From Roseovarius sp. SCSIO 43702 (GTDB lineage: Bacteria > Pseudomonadota > Alphaproteobacteria > Rhodobacterales > Rhodobacteraceae), in contig NZ_CP080623.1 in assembly GCF_019599045.1 (NCBI RefSeq), positions 146,501 to 210,500 on the forward strand: a stretch of 64,000 nt of DNA. Reading direction: 5' to 3'. The position numbers were made by a program, and so were the translations under genes. Below are positions 28,264 to 37,176 of this stretch, piece after piece. A model generated the notes under the pieces. It was given only the letters and a program-made list of their open reading frames with translations, had not been told where the DNA came from and searched no databases. The number at the start of each line of letters is the position of its first letter. The stretch's first letter is position 1.

Positions 28264-30141
28264 ATGTTTCACGTGAAACAGTTCGATTATGACGTGATAG
28301 TTGTCGGAGGTGGCCATGCCGGCTGCGAAGCAGCTCATGCGGCGAGCCGCATGGGGGCGAAGACCTGCTTGGTCACGCTCACCTTCGAATCAATCGGTGT
28401 GATGTCCTGTAATCCGGCCATTGGCGGGCTTGGCAAAGGTCATCTGGTTCGAGAGATCGATGCGCTCGATGGTGTCATGGCGCGAGTCGCGGACAAGGCT
28501 GGAATTCAGTTTCGCCTGCTCAACAAGAGAAAGGGTCCCGCTGTCCAGGGACCGCGTGCTCAGACGGATCGTCGGATCTATCGTCAAGAGATGCAGGCGG
28601 AGATGCGAAATCAGCCTTTGCTCTCTATTGTAGAAGGTGAAGTAAGTGACTTCGTGCTAGATCGCGGTTCCGTGCGCGGAGTTGTCTTGGTGGATGGATC
28701 GCGGATTATCTCGAAGTCCGTGATCTTGACCACCGGCACCTTCCTTCGTGGCGTGATCCATATCGGCGACGTGTCGCGGCCGGGCGGTCGAATGGGTGAT
28801 GAACCGTCCGTACAGCTCGCGCATCGGATTGACGAGTTTGCGTTGCCGCTTGGTCGGCTGAAGACCGGAACGCCACCTCGCCTTGACGGAAAAACCATCG
28901 ACTGGACGAATTTGGAACTTCAGCCCGGAGATGATGATCCGACGATGTTCTCGTTTCTCTCGGATGCCCCAACCGCCCGTCAGGTGAGTTGCGGGATCAC
29001 GCATACGAATCCCAGAACGCACGAAATCATTGAAAAGAACCTGGAACGCTCGGCGATGTATAGCGGGCGCATCGAAGGGGTGGGCCCCAGGTATTGCCCG
29101 TCAATCGAGGACAAGATCGTCAGGTTCGCGGAGAAAACCTCGCACCAGATCTTTCTCGAACCCGAGAGCCTCTCGGACGATGTGATCTATCCTAACGGAA
29201 TTTCGACTTCGCTGCCGGAGGATGTTCAGGAGAGCTATGTCAGGTCCATCGTGGGCTTGGAGAACGCTGAGATAACCCAGCCGGGTTATGCGATCGAGTA
29301 TGATTACGTTGATCCGCGTGCCCTTGATGACCGGCTCGCGGTGCGGGATGTGCCGGGGCTGTTCCTTGCAGGTCAGATCAACGGCACAACAGGTTATGAG
29401 GAAGCGGCGGCACAGGGTCTTGTCGCGGGGTTGAACGCCGCTTGCATGGCGTTGGAGCAGTCGTCCGTGACGTTTTCGCGGTCTGACAGCTATATCGGCG
29501 TGATGGTGGATGACCTTATCACGCGGGGCGTTTCGGAGCCCTACCGGATGTTTACGTCCCGTGCCGAATTCCGGTTGTCGTTGCGGGCTGACAATGCCGA
29601 TCAACGGTTGACGCCGAAAGGCATTGAGATCGGATGTGTCTCGGTGCAGCGGAGTGAGGCGTTCGGGAGAAAGCTGGAGCGGCTTACGGAGGCATCGGAG
29701 AGGCTTGACGCGCTATCTTTCACTCCGAACGAACTACGGGATGCGGGGCATCAGGTAAATCTGGATGGGAAGAAGCGCACAGCTTTCGACCTTCTGGCGC
29801 TTCCTCAGTTCGACGTGGACACGGTGATTTCCTTGGAGCCGTCGCTTGGCGATCTGGACCGCGAGAGCTTGGTGCAACTGGCGAGAGATGCCGTCTATGC
29901 CGGTTATACCGATCGTCAAAGGCAGGACGCCGAGAGTGTTCGAAGGGACGAGACCAAGATGATTCCGAGCAATTTCGATTTTGAGGGCATTGACGGGCTG
30001 TCCAATGAGCTGAAATCCAAGCTCTGTGCCGTCCGACCGAGTAATCTGGGTCAGGCGGGTCGAATTGATGGAATGACGCCTGCAGCGCTGACGCTCCTGC
30101 ACGCGAAGCTTCGCCAGTATGAGAGAAAGCGAAGCGCATGA
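28264..30141 (+). CDS. mnmG: tRNA uridine-5-carboxymethylaminomethyl synthesis enzyme MnmG (GidA)
   Basis: A 625-residue FAD protein: dinucleotide-binding motif [19 protein letters not shown] at about 11-29, the FAD/NADH region with [15 protein letters not shown], and the C-terminal helical domain with the [21 protein letters not shown] block. It works with MnmE on U34 of tRNA. I choose ATG 28264 ([17 protein letters not shown]) over the GTG two codons earlier because the latter lies in the mnmE stop region. The first codons are made by a parS site: the 16-bp palindrome starts at the second base of the ATG. Confidence 0.97.
   Translation: MFHVKQFDYDVIVVGGGHAGCEAAHAASRMGAKTCLVTLTFESIGVMSCNPAIGGLGKGHLVREIDALDGVMARVADKAGIQFRLLNKRKGPAVQGPRAQTDRRIYRQEMQAEMRNQPLLSIVEGEVSDFVLDRGSVRGVVLVDGSRIISKSVILTTGTFLRGVIHIGDVSRPGGRMGDEPSVQLAHRIDEFALPLGRLKTGTPPRLDGKTIDWTNLELQPGDDDPTMFSFLSDAPTARQVSCGITHTNPRTHEIIEKNLERSAMYSGRIEGVGPRYCPSIEDKIVRFAEKTSHQIFLEPESLSDDVIYPNGISTSLPEDVQESYVRSIVGLENAEITQPGYAIEYDYVDPRALDDRLAVRDVPGLFLAGQINGTTGYEEAAAQGLVAGLNAACMALEQSSVTFSRSDSYIGVMVDDLITRGVSEPYRMFTSRAEFRLSLRADNADQRLTPKGIEIGCVSVQRSEAFGRKLERLTEASERLDALSFTPNELRDAGHQVNLDGKKRTAFDLLALPQFDVDTVISLEPSLGDLDRESLVQLARDAVYAGYTDRQRQDAESVRRDETKMIPSNFDFEGIDGLSNELKSKLCAVRPSNLGQAGRIDGMTPAALTLLHAKLRQYERKRSA
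28265..28280. other. parS: parS site 1 (ParB-binding centromere), overlapping the mnmG start codon
   Basis: TGTTTCACGTGAAACA, a perfect 16-bp palindrome identical to the universal chromosomal parS consensus. ParB, encoded 3.3 kb downstream, should nucleate here for chromosome segregation. It encodes the first residues of MnmG (FHVK). Confidence 0.95.
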
Positions 30142-30758
30142 TGTTGTCGGAGGAATGGGAAATTTCCGGCGATACAAAGGAGAAACTTGCTGTTTACGCA
30201 GAGCTTCTCAGGAAATGGAATCCCAAGATAAATCTCGTCTCCAAGGACACATTGCAGTCAATCGAAGACCGTCATTTCAAGGATTCTGCGCAACTTTTTC
30301 ATCTTGACGGGCGTCAATCGGGCCGGTGGGTCGACCTGGGTTCCGGCGGTGGCTTTCCAGGAATGATCATTGCTATCTTGGCGAGTGAACTCGATCGCGA
30401 CCGAAAGGTTACCCTGGTTGAGAGCGACTCGCGGAAATGTGCTTTTCTGAGGACTGTTTCACGTGAAACATCCACACCCGTCGAGATCCTGAACGATCGG
30501 GTCGAGAACGTGCCGGAACTGGACGCGGCTACACTCAGCGCTCGCGCTCTCGCGCCGCTGGACCGGTTGCTTAACCATTGCGAAAGACATTTATGCCCAA
30601 GCGGCACGGCTCTTTTCCCGAAAGGTGCCGAATGGGAAAAGGAACTCAATGCGGCACGGGTGAAATGGCGGTTTGACTGCGAAGCCATTAGAAGTGCTAC
30701 TAATGCAAACGCACGAATTCTCAAGATCTCAGGAGTGTCGCGTGTCGGACAGGAGTAG
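30138..30758 (+). CDS. rsmG: 16S rRNA (guanine-N7) methyltransferase RsmG (GidB)
   Basis: A 206-residue class I methyltransferase. It has the N-terminal [16 protein letters not shown], the SAM-binding glycine motif [17 protein letters not shown] and the [17 protein letters not shown] segment, all typical of RsmG. It makes m7G527 in 16S rRNA. Start overlaps the mnmG stop (ATGA); a second ATG follows directly. A second perfect parS lies inside the coding sequence, encoding VSRET. Confidence 0.96.
   Translation: MMLSEEWEISGDTKEKLAVYAELLRKWNPKINLVSKDTLQSIEDRHFKDSAQLFHLDGRQSGRWVDLGSGGGFPGMIIAILASELDRDRKVTLVESDSRKCAFLRTVSRETSTPVEILNDRVENVPELDAATLSARALAPLDRLLNHCERHLCPSGTALFPKGAEWEKELNAARVKWRFDCEAIRSATNANARILKISGVSRVGQE
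30455..30470. other. parS: parS site 2 (ParB-binding centromere), inside rsmG
   Basis: A second perfect TGTTTCACGTGAAACA palindrome, 2.19 kb from site 1 and inside the rsmG coding sequence, where it encodes part of the SAM-domain region. Confidence 0.95.
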
Positions 30759-31551
30759 GCCATCGGGGGCCAGGATTATCGCGGTTGCGAACCAGAAAGG
30801 TGGGGTTGGAAAAACCACCACCGCGATCAACCTGAGCGCATCCATAGCGGATATGGGCAAGAAGGTCTTGCTTGTCGATCTGGATCCGCAAGGCAATGCA
30901 TCGACCGGTCTGGGGATCGACGCGGCGCAGCGCAGCATGTCCACATATGATCTCATCTTCGAGGAGGCCCAGGTCGATGAGGTGGTGTTGTCCACCGAGA
31001 TAGAAGGCTTGAGCATCATCCCGGCTACGACGGATCTGAGTTCTGCCGATATCGAACTTTATACCAAGGAGAAGCGTCTTTTCCTGCTTCGGGATGCCCT
31101 GCGGGCCACGGATCTCGATAAATACGGCTTCGATTACATTTTCATAGATTGTCCACCTTCGTTGAACCTGCTGACTGTCAACGCTCTTGTTGCGGCTGAC
31201 TCGGTATTGGTGCCGCTGCAAAGTGAATTTTTCGCATTGGAAGGTTTGTCTCAGCTCATGCTCACGATCCGGGAAGTGCGCGAAACCGCGAACACGGCGC
31301 TTCGTATCGAGGGTGTCGTTCTTACGATGTACGATGCCAGGAACAACCTTTCGCGGCAGGTCGAGGCCGACGCACGCGAGAATTTGGGCGATCTGGTGTA
31401 CCGGACGGTGATCCCGCGGAATGTCCGGCTGAGCGAAGCGCCATCTTTCGCTATGCCGGTGTTGAAGTACGATTCGGCGTCGCTTGGTGCGCGCGCCTAT
31501 ATAAACCTGGCGCGGGAAGTCGTGAAAAATTCGGCGCGGCTCGCCGCCTGA
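30742..31551 (+). CDS. parA: Chromosome partitioning ATPase ParA (Soj)
   Basis: A 269-residue ParA with the deviant Walker A ANQKGGVGKTTTAIN (starting at about residue 16), DLDPQGNASTGLGI and FIDCPPSLNLLTVNAL. It binds DNA nonspecifically with ATP and moves ParB-parS complexes. I start at GTG 30742 because AGGAG (30731-30735) lies six bases before it and the protein then begins [20 protein letters not shown]. An in-frame ATG at 30703 lacks a ribosome binding site. This start overlaps rsmG by 17 bases. Confidence 0.95.
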   Translation: MSDRSRPSGARIIAVANQKGGVGKTTTAINLSASIADMGKKVLLVDLDPQGNASTGLGIDAAQRSMSTYDLIFEEAQVDEVVLSTEIEGLSIIPATTDLSSADIELYTKEKRLFLLRDALRATDLDKYGFDYIFIDCPPSLNLLTVNALVAADSVLVPLQSEFFALEGLSQLMLTIREVRETANTALRIEGVVLTMYDARNNLSRQVEADARENLGDLVYRTVIPRNVRLSEAPSFAMPVLKYDSASLGARAYINLAREVVKNSARLAA

Positions 31552-31564
31552 TCTGGAGCGTGAA

Positions 31565-32488
31565 ATGAGCGAAAAGAAAACGAAATCCAGGGGACTTGGC
31601 CGGGGGTTGTCCGCGTTGATGGCGGATGTCGGGGATGCGACGGATACCGGGCAGGCGCAGAAATCGGGAGCGGAGGCTACCGCGGCTATCGAGCTTGTTT
31701 TTCCCAATCCAGACCAGCCGCGAAGAAGCTTTGATGAGGAGAAACTCGACGAACTGGCCGAGTCCATTCGCGAGAAAGGCATTATCCAACCCCTTATCGT
31801 TCGGTCACATCCGACCAAAGCCAATGCTTACGAAATCGTAGCCGGCGAGCGGCGCTGGCGAGCGGCGCAGCGTGCAAATCTTCATCAAGTACCTGTTATA
31901 ATTAAAGAATTTTCGGATACGGAAGTCCTCGAGATTGCGATTATCGAGAACATTCAGCGCGCCGACCTGAATCCGATCGACGAAGCCGCAGGATACGTGC
32001 AGCTGATGGAGAAATTCGGACACACCCAGGAACAGCTTTCTCGTGCTCTTGGGAAAAGCCGTAGCCACATCGCCAACTCCATGCGCTTGCTTCAGCTTCC
32101 GCCGGAGGTTCGGGCATATGTGGCGGACGGCCGGATTTCCGCGGGTCATGCACGCGCGCTCGTTACGGCGGATGATCCGAAATTCCTGGCACAAGAGGTC
32201 ATCAAGAAGGGCCTTTCTGTTCGACAGCTGGAGAAGCTCGTCAAAGCGGAGCGCTCTGCGGAGGGGAAGGAGAGAAAAAGCTCCAGCTCCAGATCCCGCG
32301 GTGATGCCAAGGATGCCGACACTCGTGCCCTGGAAGCGGACCTGGCGGCCAATCTGAAGATGGGCGTGGCGATAAATCACAAGGCATCGGACGAGACGGG
32401 CACAGTCACACTCTCCTACAAGTCCCTTGAACAACTCGACGCGCTCTGTTCGCTTCTCAGCGCGGGCCTTCCGGACGAGACCAGATGA
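31565..32488 (+). CDS. parB: Chromosome partitioning protein ParB (Spo0J), CTPase
   Basis: A 307-residue ParB. It starts with RGLGRGLSALM, the ParA-stimulating peptide, followed by the N-terminal CTP-binding domain with the GERRWRAAQ box, the IENIQRADLNPIDEA block, the helix-turn-helix (SRALGKSRSHIANSMRLLQLP) and a charged linker before the C-terminal dimerisation domain. It recognises the two parS sites upstream. It lies 14 bp after parA, and its end overlaps the minus-strand DUF454 gene by 32 bases. Confidence 0.97.
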   Translation: MSEKKTKSRGLGRGLSALMADVGDATDTGQAQKSGAEATAAIELVFPNPDQPRRSFDEEKLDELAESIREKGIIQPLIVRSHPTKANAYEIVAGERRWRAAQRANLHQVPVIIKEFSDTEVLEIAIIENIQRADLNPIDEAAGYVQLMEKFGHTQEQLSRALGKSRSHIANSMRLLQLPPEVRAYVADGRISAGHARALVTADDPKFLAQEVIKKGLSVRQLEKLVKAERSAEGKERKSSSSRSRGDAKDADTRALEADLAANLKMGVAINHKASDETGTVTLSYKSLEQLDALCSLLSAGLPDETR

Positions 32489-32816
32489 AGACGAGGACGC
32501 AGGTCAGGACGACTATCTGAATCGCGATGATCTGTGACTTGAGACCCAGCAGCAGTGAGATCGCCAAAACGCCCGCGATCGACGCGGTCGCGAGGTATTT
32601 GGCGCGTCGTCTGATGGCGCCGTATGACTGCCAGTCACGAATGGGTGGACCAAGGCGGGGATGTGACAGAAGCCACATGTGCAACCGTCCGGACGATCGC
32701 GCGAAACAATAGGCCGCAAGCAACAGGAACGGCACCGTCGGCACAAGTGGCAGGATCACGCCTGCGCCGCCGAGGATCAGACAGATCAGCCCGAGGATGA
32801 GCCAGAGAGCCCGCAT
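32457..32816 (-). CDS. DUF454 (YbaN-like) inner-membrane protein
   Basis: A 119-residue membrane protein with the family start LWLILGLICLILGGAGVILPLVPTVPFLLLAAYCFARSS, a conserved SHPRLGPPIRDW block and two further hydrophobic segments at the C-terminus. Function of this family is unknown. It stands 3 bp downstream of hemW on the same strand, so probably belongs to the rph-rdgB-hemW transcript. Its end overlaps parB convergently. Confidence 0.9.
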   Translation of the reverse strand: MRALWLILGLICLILGGAGVILPLVPTVPFLLLAAYCFARSSGRLHMWLLSHPRLGPPIRDWQSYGAIRRRAKYLATASIAGVLAISLLLGLKSQIIAIQIVVLTCVLVFIWSRPEGPR

Positions 32817-32819
32817 GGA

Positions 32820-33977
32820 TCAGACGCCTGCCAAGCGTCGGATGATGGAGTTGAGGACGGGGCGGCCTTTCTCGGTCGCCATAACCTTTCGCTCGGTCGT
32901 CACGATCATACCCAATTCTTCCAGTGCCGCGATATCGGGCGGGGAGATCTCATCACCGCCCAGCGCGGCATACCGGGATCGATCCATTCCCTCCGTCAAC
33001 CTCATGGCCATCAGAAGGTACTCGAGAGCCTGTTCCTCCTGCGTAAGCGCTGCGAACTCTTCGTCTCCCGATCCGGTCTTCACTGCCTTGAGCCATGAAC
33101 CGGGTTCTCTGGGAGCGATCGTTGCAAATCTTTTGCCAGAAAGAGTTAATCTACCGTGCGCGCCGGGTCCGATGCCGATGTAATCGCCGTAGCGCCAGTA
33201 GATGAGATTGTGCCGCGAGGCGGCGCCCGGGGCGGCGTGATTCGACACCTCGTAAGCTGCTAGTCCGGCGTCACGACATAGTTCCTGCGTCAGCGCGTAC
33301 ATCTCGGCCGAAAGATCTTCATCGGGAAGCCCGGCGAGCTTTCCCCTGTCGAAGCGCTCGCCGAAGACGGTGCCCGGCTCAATCGTCAACTGGTAGAGGG
33401 AGAGGTGATCGACAGCCATCGAGAGCGCGCGGGAAAGTTCGGTTTCCCAAGCTGCGAGAGACTGATCCTGACGTGCGTAGATCAGATCGAAACTGACCCT
33501 GTCGAAGTTATCTCGTGCGATCTCGAAAGCGCGCATCGCTTCGTCGACCGTATGGAGACGTCCCAAGCGTCGCAAATCGTGGTCGTCAAGCGCCTGGATG
33601 CCCATGGAGACCCGCGTCACCCCGGCGTTTCGATAGCCTTCGAAGCGGGTGGCTTCGACGGAGCCGGGATTGGCCTCGAGCGTGATCTCGAGATCGTTGG
33701 CAATGGTCCAGTGTTTCGCGGCGGCGTCGAGGATTGCCGCAACGACTCGCTCTTCCATCAGGCTGGGGGTTCCGCCGCCGAAGAATACCGAATTCAGGAG
33801 CCTGCCGGGACACAGTTTCGCGTATCTCTCGATCTCGGCCAAGTAGGCATCGAGCCAGAGGTCCTGGTCCACGTGCGAGGCGACATGGCTGTTAAAGTCG
33901 CAGTACGGACATTTCGATTGGCAAAACGGCCAATGGACATAGAGGCCGAAGCCGGCGTTCTTCCAGTCTTCAATCAA
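32820..33977 (-). CDS. hemW: Radical SAM heme chaperone HemW
   Basis: The 385-residue radical SAM protein has the cluster motif HWPFCQSKCPYCDFNSH near the start (CxxxCxxC), FFGGGTPSLM and the VSMGIQALDD segment, and it ends in a HemW-type winged domain (YLLMAMRLTEG). HemW is a heme-binding relative of coproporphyrinogen oxidase HemN thought to load heme onto respiratory enzymes. It is often misnamed oxygen-independent coproporphyrinogen oxidase; length and position after rdgB and rph match HemW. It overlaps rdgB by 8 bases. Confidence 0.93.
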   Translation of the reverse strand: MIEDWKNAGFGLYVHWPFCQSKCPYCDFNSHVASHVDQDLWLDAYLAEIERYAKLCPGRLLNSVFFGGGTPSLMEERVVAAILDAAAKHWTIANDLEITLEANPGSVEATRFEGYRNAGVTRVSMGIQALDDHDLRRLGRLHTVDEAMRAFEIARDNFDRVSFDLIYARQDQSLAAWETELSRALSMAVDHLSLYQLTIEPGTVFGERFDRGKLAGLPDEDLSAEMYALTQELCRDAGLAAYEVSNHAAPGAASRHNLIYWRYGDYIGIGPGAHGRLTLSGKRFATIAPREPGSWLKAVKTGSGDEEFAALTQEEQALEYLLMAMRLTEGMDRSRYAALGGDEISPPDIAALEELGMIVTTERKVMATEKGRPVLNSIIRRLAGV

Positions 33978-34578
33978 AGCAACCCTGCACGAGCTTCGTG
34001 AATGCTGCGCCCCGGTGGCTGAGAGTGTTCTTCTCCCACCTGTTCATCTCGGCAAAGGTGATGTCGTAGCCGTCGGGCTGGAAGATGGGGTCATAGCCAT
34101 GGCCCTGATCGCCCCTCGGCGGCCAGGTGATCCTACCCTCGATCATGCCCTCGAACACCTCGTGATGACCGTCGGGCCATGCAAGAACGAGCGTGCAGCA
34201 GAATCGTGCTGTCCAAGGCTCGGGATCGCCTGACGACACGAGGCGATCGTGCACTTTCTGCATCGCCATCGAGAAGTCGCGCCCGTTCGGCGTTTCGGCC
34301 CAATCGGCGGTATAGACGCCGGGTGCGCCGTCAAGTGCATCGACGCAAAGCCCGGAATCGTCGGCGAGGGCAGGAAGGCCAGTCGCCTTGCTCGCTGCGT
34401 GCGCCTTGATCCGCGCGTTGCCGACAAAGGATGTTTCGGTCTCTTCGGGTTCTTCGAGACCAAGATCACCCGCGCCAACGATGGTGATATCGAAACGTTC
34501 AAGGAGATGATCGATCTCCTCGAGCTTTCCGCGATTATGGGTCGCGACGAGCAGGCGATCTTCGTCGAATTTACGCAT
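33970..34578 (-). CDS. rdgB: Non-canonical purine NTP pyrophosphatase (RdgB/HAM1)
   Basis: The 202-residue HAM1-family enzyme has the N-terminal [14 protein letters not shown], the conserved [33 protein letters not shown], and the SHRGAAF motif close to the C-terminus. It hydrolyses dITP, dXTP and ITP so they are not built into nucleic acids. It overlaps both rph and hemW by 8 bases, indicating coupling. Confidence 0.96.
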   Translation of the reverse strand: MRKFDEDRLLVATHNRGKLEEIDHLLERFDITIVGAGDLGLEEPEETETSFVGNARIKAHAASKATGLPALADDSGLCVDALDGAPGVYTADWAETPNGRDFSMAMQKVHDRLVSSGDPEPWTARFCCTLVLAWPDGHHEVFEGMIEGRITWPPRGDQGHGYDPIFQPDGYDITFAEMNRWEKNTLSHRGAAFTKLVQGCFD

Positions 34579-35287
34579 CTACCGCCGCCAGTTGGATCTC
34601 GGACAGTTCAGCCACGCCTTTCTCCGCCAGATCCAGCAGCCCATCCATCTGCTTGCGCGTGAAGGTCGAGCCCTCGGCGGACATTTGCGCCTCGATCAGT
34701 TTGCCGGATGCGGTGAGGATGAAGTTTCCGTCGACACCGGCCTCGCTGTCCTCGGGATAATCCAGATCGAGGATGAGCTGGCCCGCGTAGATGCCGCAGG
34801 ATACCGCGGCCACGGGATCGGTCAGGGGATCGGTTGTTACCTCGCCGGCCTTCAGAAGTTTCTGAACGGCGAGCTTCAGCGCGACCCAGCCGCCGGTGAT
34901 GGATGCGCAGCGCGTGCCGCCGTCCGCCTGGATCACGTCGCAATCCACGGTGATCTGCCGCTCACCGAGGGCAACGCGGTCGATGCCGGCGCGCAGGGAA
35001 CGGCCGATCAGCCTTTGGATCTCGACTGTTCTGCCGCCCTGCTTGCCTGCGGTCGCCTCGCGGCGCATCCGGCTCGTGGTCGAGCGGGGCAGCATCCCGT
35101 ATTCCGCCGTAACCCATCCAAGACCGGACCCCTTGATGAAGGGCGGAACGCGGTCCTCGATCGTGGCGGTGCAGAGCACATGGGTATCGCCCATCCGGAT
35201 CATGCACGACCCTTCGGCGTGTTTCGTGATACCTGTCTCGATGGAAACAGGCCGCATCTGATCGAGGGTTCGGCCGGAAGGTCGCAT
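34571..35287 (-). CDS. rph: Ribonuclease PH
   Basis: A 238-residue phosphorolytic exonuclease starting [19 protein letters not shown], with [16 protein letters not shown], the [12 protein letters not shown] phosphate-binding region and [17 protein letters not shown]. It trims tRNA 3' ends. It has the full family length, unlike the frameshifted copy of some E. coli strains. Divergent from hrcA with 89 bp between. Confidence 0.97.
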   Translation of the reverse strand: MRPSGRTLDQMRPVSIETGITKHAEGSCMIRMGDTHVLCTATIEDRVPPFIKGSGLGWVTAEYGMLPRSTTSRMRREATAGKQGGRTVEIQRLIGRSLRAGIDRVALGERQITVDCDVIQADGGTRCASITGGWVALKLAVQKLLKAGEVTTDPLTDPVAAVSCGIYAGQLILDLDYPEDSEAGVDGNFILTASGKLIEAQMSAEGSTFTRKQMDGLLDLAEKGVAELSEIQLAAVDA

Positions 35288-35376
35288 AAGATGATCCTTG
35301 TATTTCGGTAGACCGCAAATAACTTTGTATCCAGTGGAATGGAAGCAAGATTGCCTTCGATTTCCTTAATTGTCCG

Positions 35377-36471
35377 ATGTCGATGCGGGGGCCGAGCGAC
35401 GTTTCCATGGCGGAGAACGGAAAGCTACTCGAGGAGTTGAACGACAGATCGCGCGAGGTTTTTCGCCGTGTCGTCGACTCGTATCTGCTCACCGGGGAAC
35501 CGGTTGGCTCCCGCACGCTTACGCGGGAGATGTCGGAGAAGGTGAGCGCGGCGACCATCCGGAACGTGATGCAGGATCTCGAGTATCTCGGCCTGCTGAG
35601 TTCTCCGCATATCAGCGCGGGGCGGTTGCCGACCCAGGAAGGCCTCAGGATATTCGTCGACGGATTGCTCGAGGTCGGGGACCTGGGCCCGGAGGATCGC
35701 GAGAAGATCGACGCGACTGTCACAGGCAATTCGCAAGATGTGACGGATGTTCTCGATCGTGTCGGGTCGGCACTTTCGGGCGTCACCAAGGGCGCGTCCC
35801 TCGTCCTCGCGCCCAAGCATGAGGCGCCTATCAAGCATATCGAGTTCGTGAGCCTTGCACATGATCGTGCGCTGGTGGTTCTCGTCTTCGCCGACGGCAA
35901 CGTGGAGAACCGCATTTTCACGCCGCCGCCCGGTCAGACGCCGAGCTCCATGCGGGAAGCCGCGAATTTCCTCAACGCGCTCATCGAGGGCAAGACGCTG
36001 TCGGATCTTCGCTCGAAGTTCAGCAAGGAGATCTCGAAGCGACGGCAGGAGATCGACGTGCTTGCGCGGGAGCTGGTCGAGAGTGGGCTGGCTGTCTGGG
36101 ATCGTGATGGAGAATCCCCCGAAAGGCTGATCGTGAGGGGACGGGCGAACCTTCTGGGCGCCGATGGCACCGAGGCCGACCTCGAGCGCATTCGTGAGCT
36201 ATTCGACGACCTGGAACGGAAGCGGGATATCGCGGAGTTCCTCGAATTGGCGGATGAAGGGGAAGGCGTGCGAATTTTTATTGGCTCCGAGAACAAACTT
36301 TTCTCACTTTCGGGTTCCTCTCTGGTGGTGTCTCCATATATGAACGCTGATCGAAAGATCGTCGGCGCGGTCGGGGTCATCGGACCCACGCGGCTCAACT
36401 ATGGGCGGATCGTGCCGATCGTGGATTATACGGCACAGCTGGTCGGGAAGTTGATTTCCGACCGCGGTTGA
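35377..36471 (+). CDS. hrcA: Heat-inducible transcription repressor HrcA
   Basis: A 364-residue HrcA: N-terminal winged helix (LNDRSREVFRRVVDSYLLTGEPVGSRTLTREMSEKVSAATIRNVMQDLEYLGLL) followed by the GAF-like dimerisation core and the C-terminal GPTRLNYGRIVPIVDYTAQ. It represses chaperone genes through CIRCE operators. I see no CIRCE palindrome in the 89-bp gap before it, so it is not obviously autoregulated here. Start is uncertain: ATG 35377, 35383 and 35407 are all in frame, none with a clear ribosome binding site. Confidence 0.93.
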   Translation: MSMRGPSDVSMAENGKLLEELNDRSREVFRRVVDSYLLTGEPVGSRTLTREMSEKVSAATIRNVMQDLEYLGLLSSPHISAGRLPTQEGLRIFVDGLLEVGDLGPEDREKIDATVTGNSQDVTDVLDRVGSALSGVTKGASLVLAPKHEAPIKHIEFVSLAHDRALVVLVFADGNVENRIFTPPPGQTPSSMREAANFLNALIEGKTLSDLRSKFSKEISKRRQEIDVLARELVESGLAVWDRDGESPERLIVRGRANLLGADGTEADLERIRELFDDLERKRDIAEFLELADEGEGVRIFIGSENKLFSLSGSSLVVSPYMNADRKIVGAVGVIGPTRLNYGRIVPIVDYTAQLVGKLISDRG

Positions 36472-36482
36472 AGAGGTACGAC

Positions 36483-37043
36483 ATGGCAGAGCCCAAGAAC
36501 GATGAATTTCTGGACGACCTGGAGACGGCGATGGCCGAGGAGCAGGAAGTCGAGACCGCGGAAGTGTCTGACGAGGAAGCGGAAATCGATGCGCTTCGGG
36601 CCGAGCGGGACGCATTGAAGGACAAGTTCATGCGGGCGCTGGCGGATGCGGAGAACGTGCGCAAGCGTGGAGACAAGGCGCGCCGCGATGCCGAGAATTA
36701 CGGCGGCGCGAAACTGGCGCGCGACATGCTTCCGGTTTACGACAACCTCAAACGGGCCGTCGAGGCGGCCACGGATGAGCAGAAGGACGTCTCGAAGGCG
36801 TTAATCGAGGGGGTGGAGCTGACCATGCGAGAGCTTCTGAGCACCTTTTCGAAACACGGAATTATCCTTGTTTCTCCGCAGCCTGGTGACAAGTTCGATC
36901 CGCAGCTGCACGAAGCGATGTTCGAAGCGCCGGTGCCGGATACCAAGGCCGGGGAGATCATCCAGGTGTCGGCCGAGGGGTTCATGTTGCATGACCGGAT
37001 CCTGCGTCCCGCGCAGGTTGGAGTGTCCTCCAACAGGGGGTAG
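36483..37043 (+). CDS. grpE: Nucleotide exchange factor GrpE
   Basis: A 186-residue GrpE with an acidic, coiled-coil N-terminal half (residues about 15-75, EAEIDALRAERDALKDKFMRALADAENVRKR) and the C-terminal beta domain GDKFDPQLHEAMFEAPVPDTKAGEIIQVSAEGFMLHDRILRPAQVGVS. It releases ADP from DnaK. An AGAGG sequence precedes ATG 36483. It is 11 bp after hrcA, forming the classical heat-shock pair, and is closed by a strong terminator. Confidence 0.96.
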   Translation: MAEPKNDEFLDDLETAMAEEQEVETAEVSDEEAEIDALRAERDALKDKFMRALADAENVRKRGDKARRDAENYGGAKLARDMLPVYDNLKRAVEAATDEQKDVSKALIEGVELTMRELLSTFSKHGIILVSPQPGDKFDPQLHEAMFEAPVPDTKAGEIIQVSAEGFMLHDRILRPAQVGVSSNRG

Positions 37044-37067
37044 GCGCCCGGCCTTCCGCAACGTGTT

Positions 37068-37092
37068 AAGGCGCCCTATGGGCGCCTTTTTT
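37068..37092 (+). terminator. Intrinsic terminator after grpE
   Basis: A perfect 9-bp stem AAGGCGCCC / GGGCGCCTT with a three-base loop (TAT) followed by a T run. It begins 24 bases after the grpE stop codon and ends at the edge of repeat array B. Confidence 0.92.
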
Positions 37093-37093
37093 C

Positions 37094-37166
37094 ATGTCGG
37101 TATCTACGTCGGTATCCACGTCGGTATCACGTCGGTGCGCGAGAACGGTCGTTTAACGGGTTAACG
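37094..37166 (-). repeat. Origin-facing 12-bp repeat array, copy B, with CGTTAACC motif
   Basis: Read on the minus strand, 37138-37094 reproduces copy A (17221-17265): 31 identical bases, then two changes, then nine more identical bases. CGTTAACC lies 20 nt upstream on the same strand (37166-37159), against 19 nt in copy A. It sits between the grpE terminator and mutS, which converge. The flanks otherwise differ, so this is a conserved element and not a large duplication. Confidence 0.75.
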
Positions 37167-37176
37167 CAGCGCGCGT

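Noticed and set aside
35288..35376. CIRCE operator before hrcA.
   Set aside because: No GCACTC-N9-GAGTGC-type inverted repeat is present in the gap.
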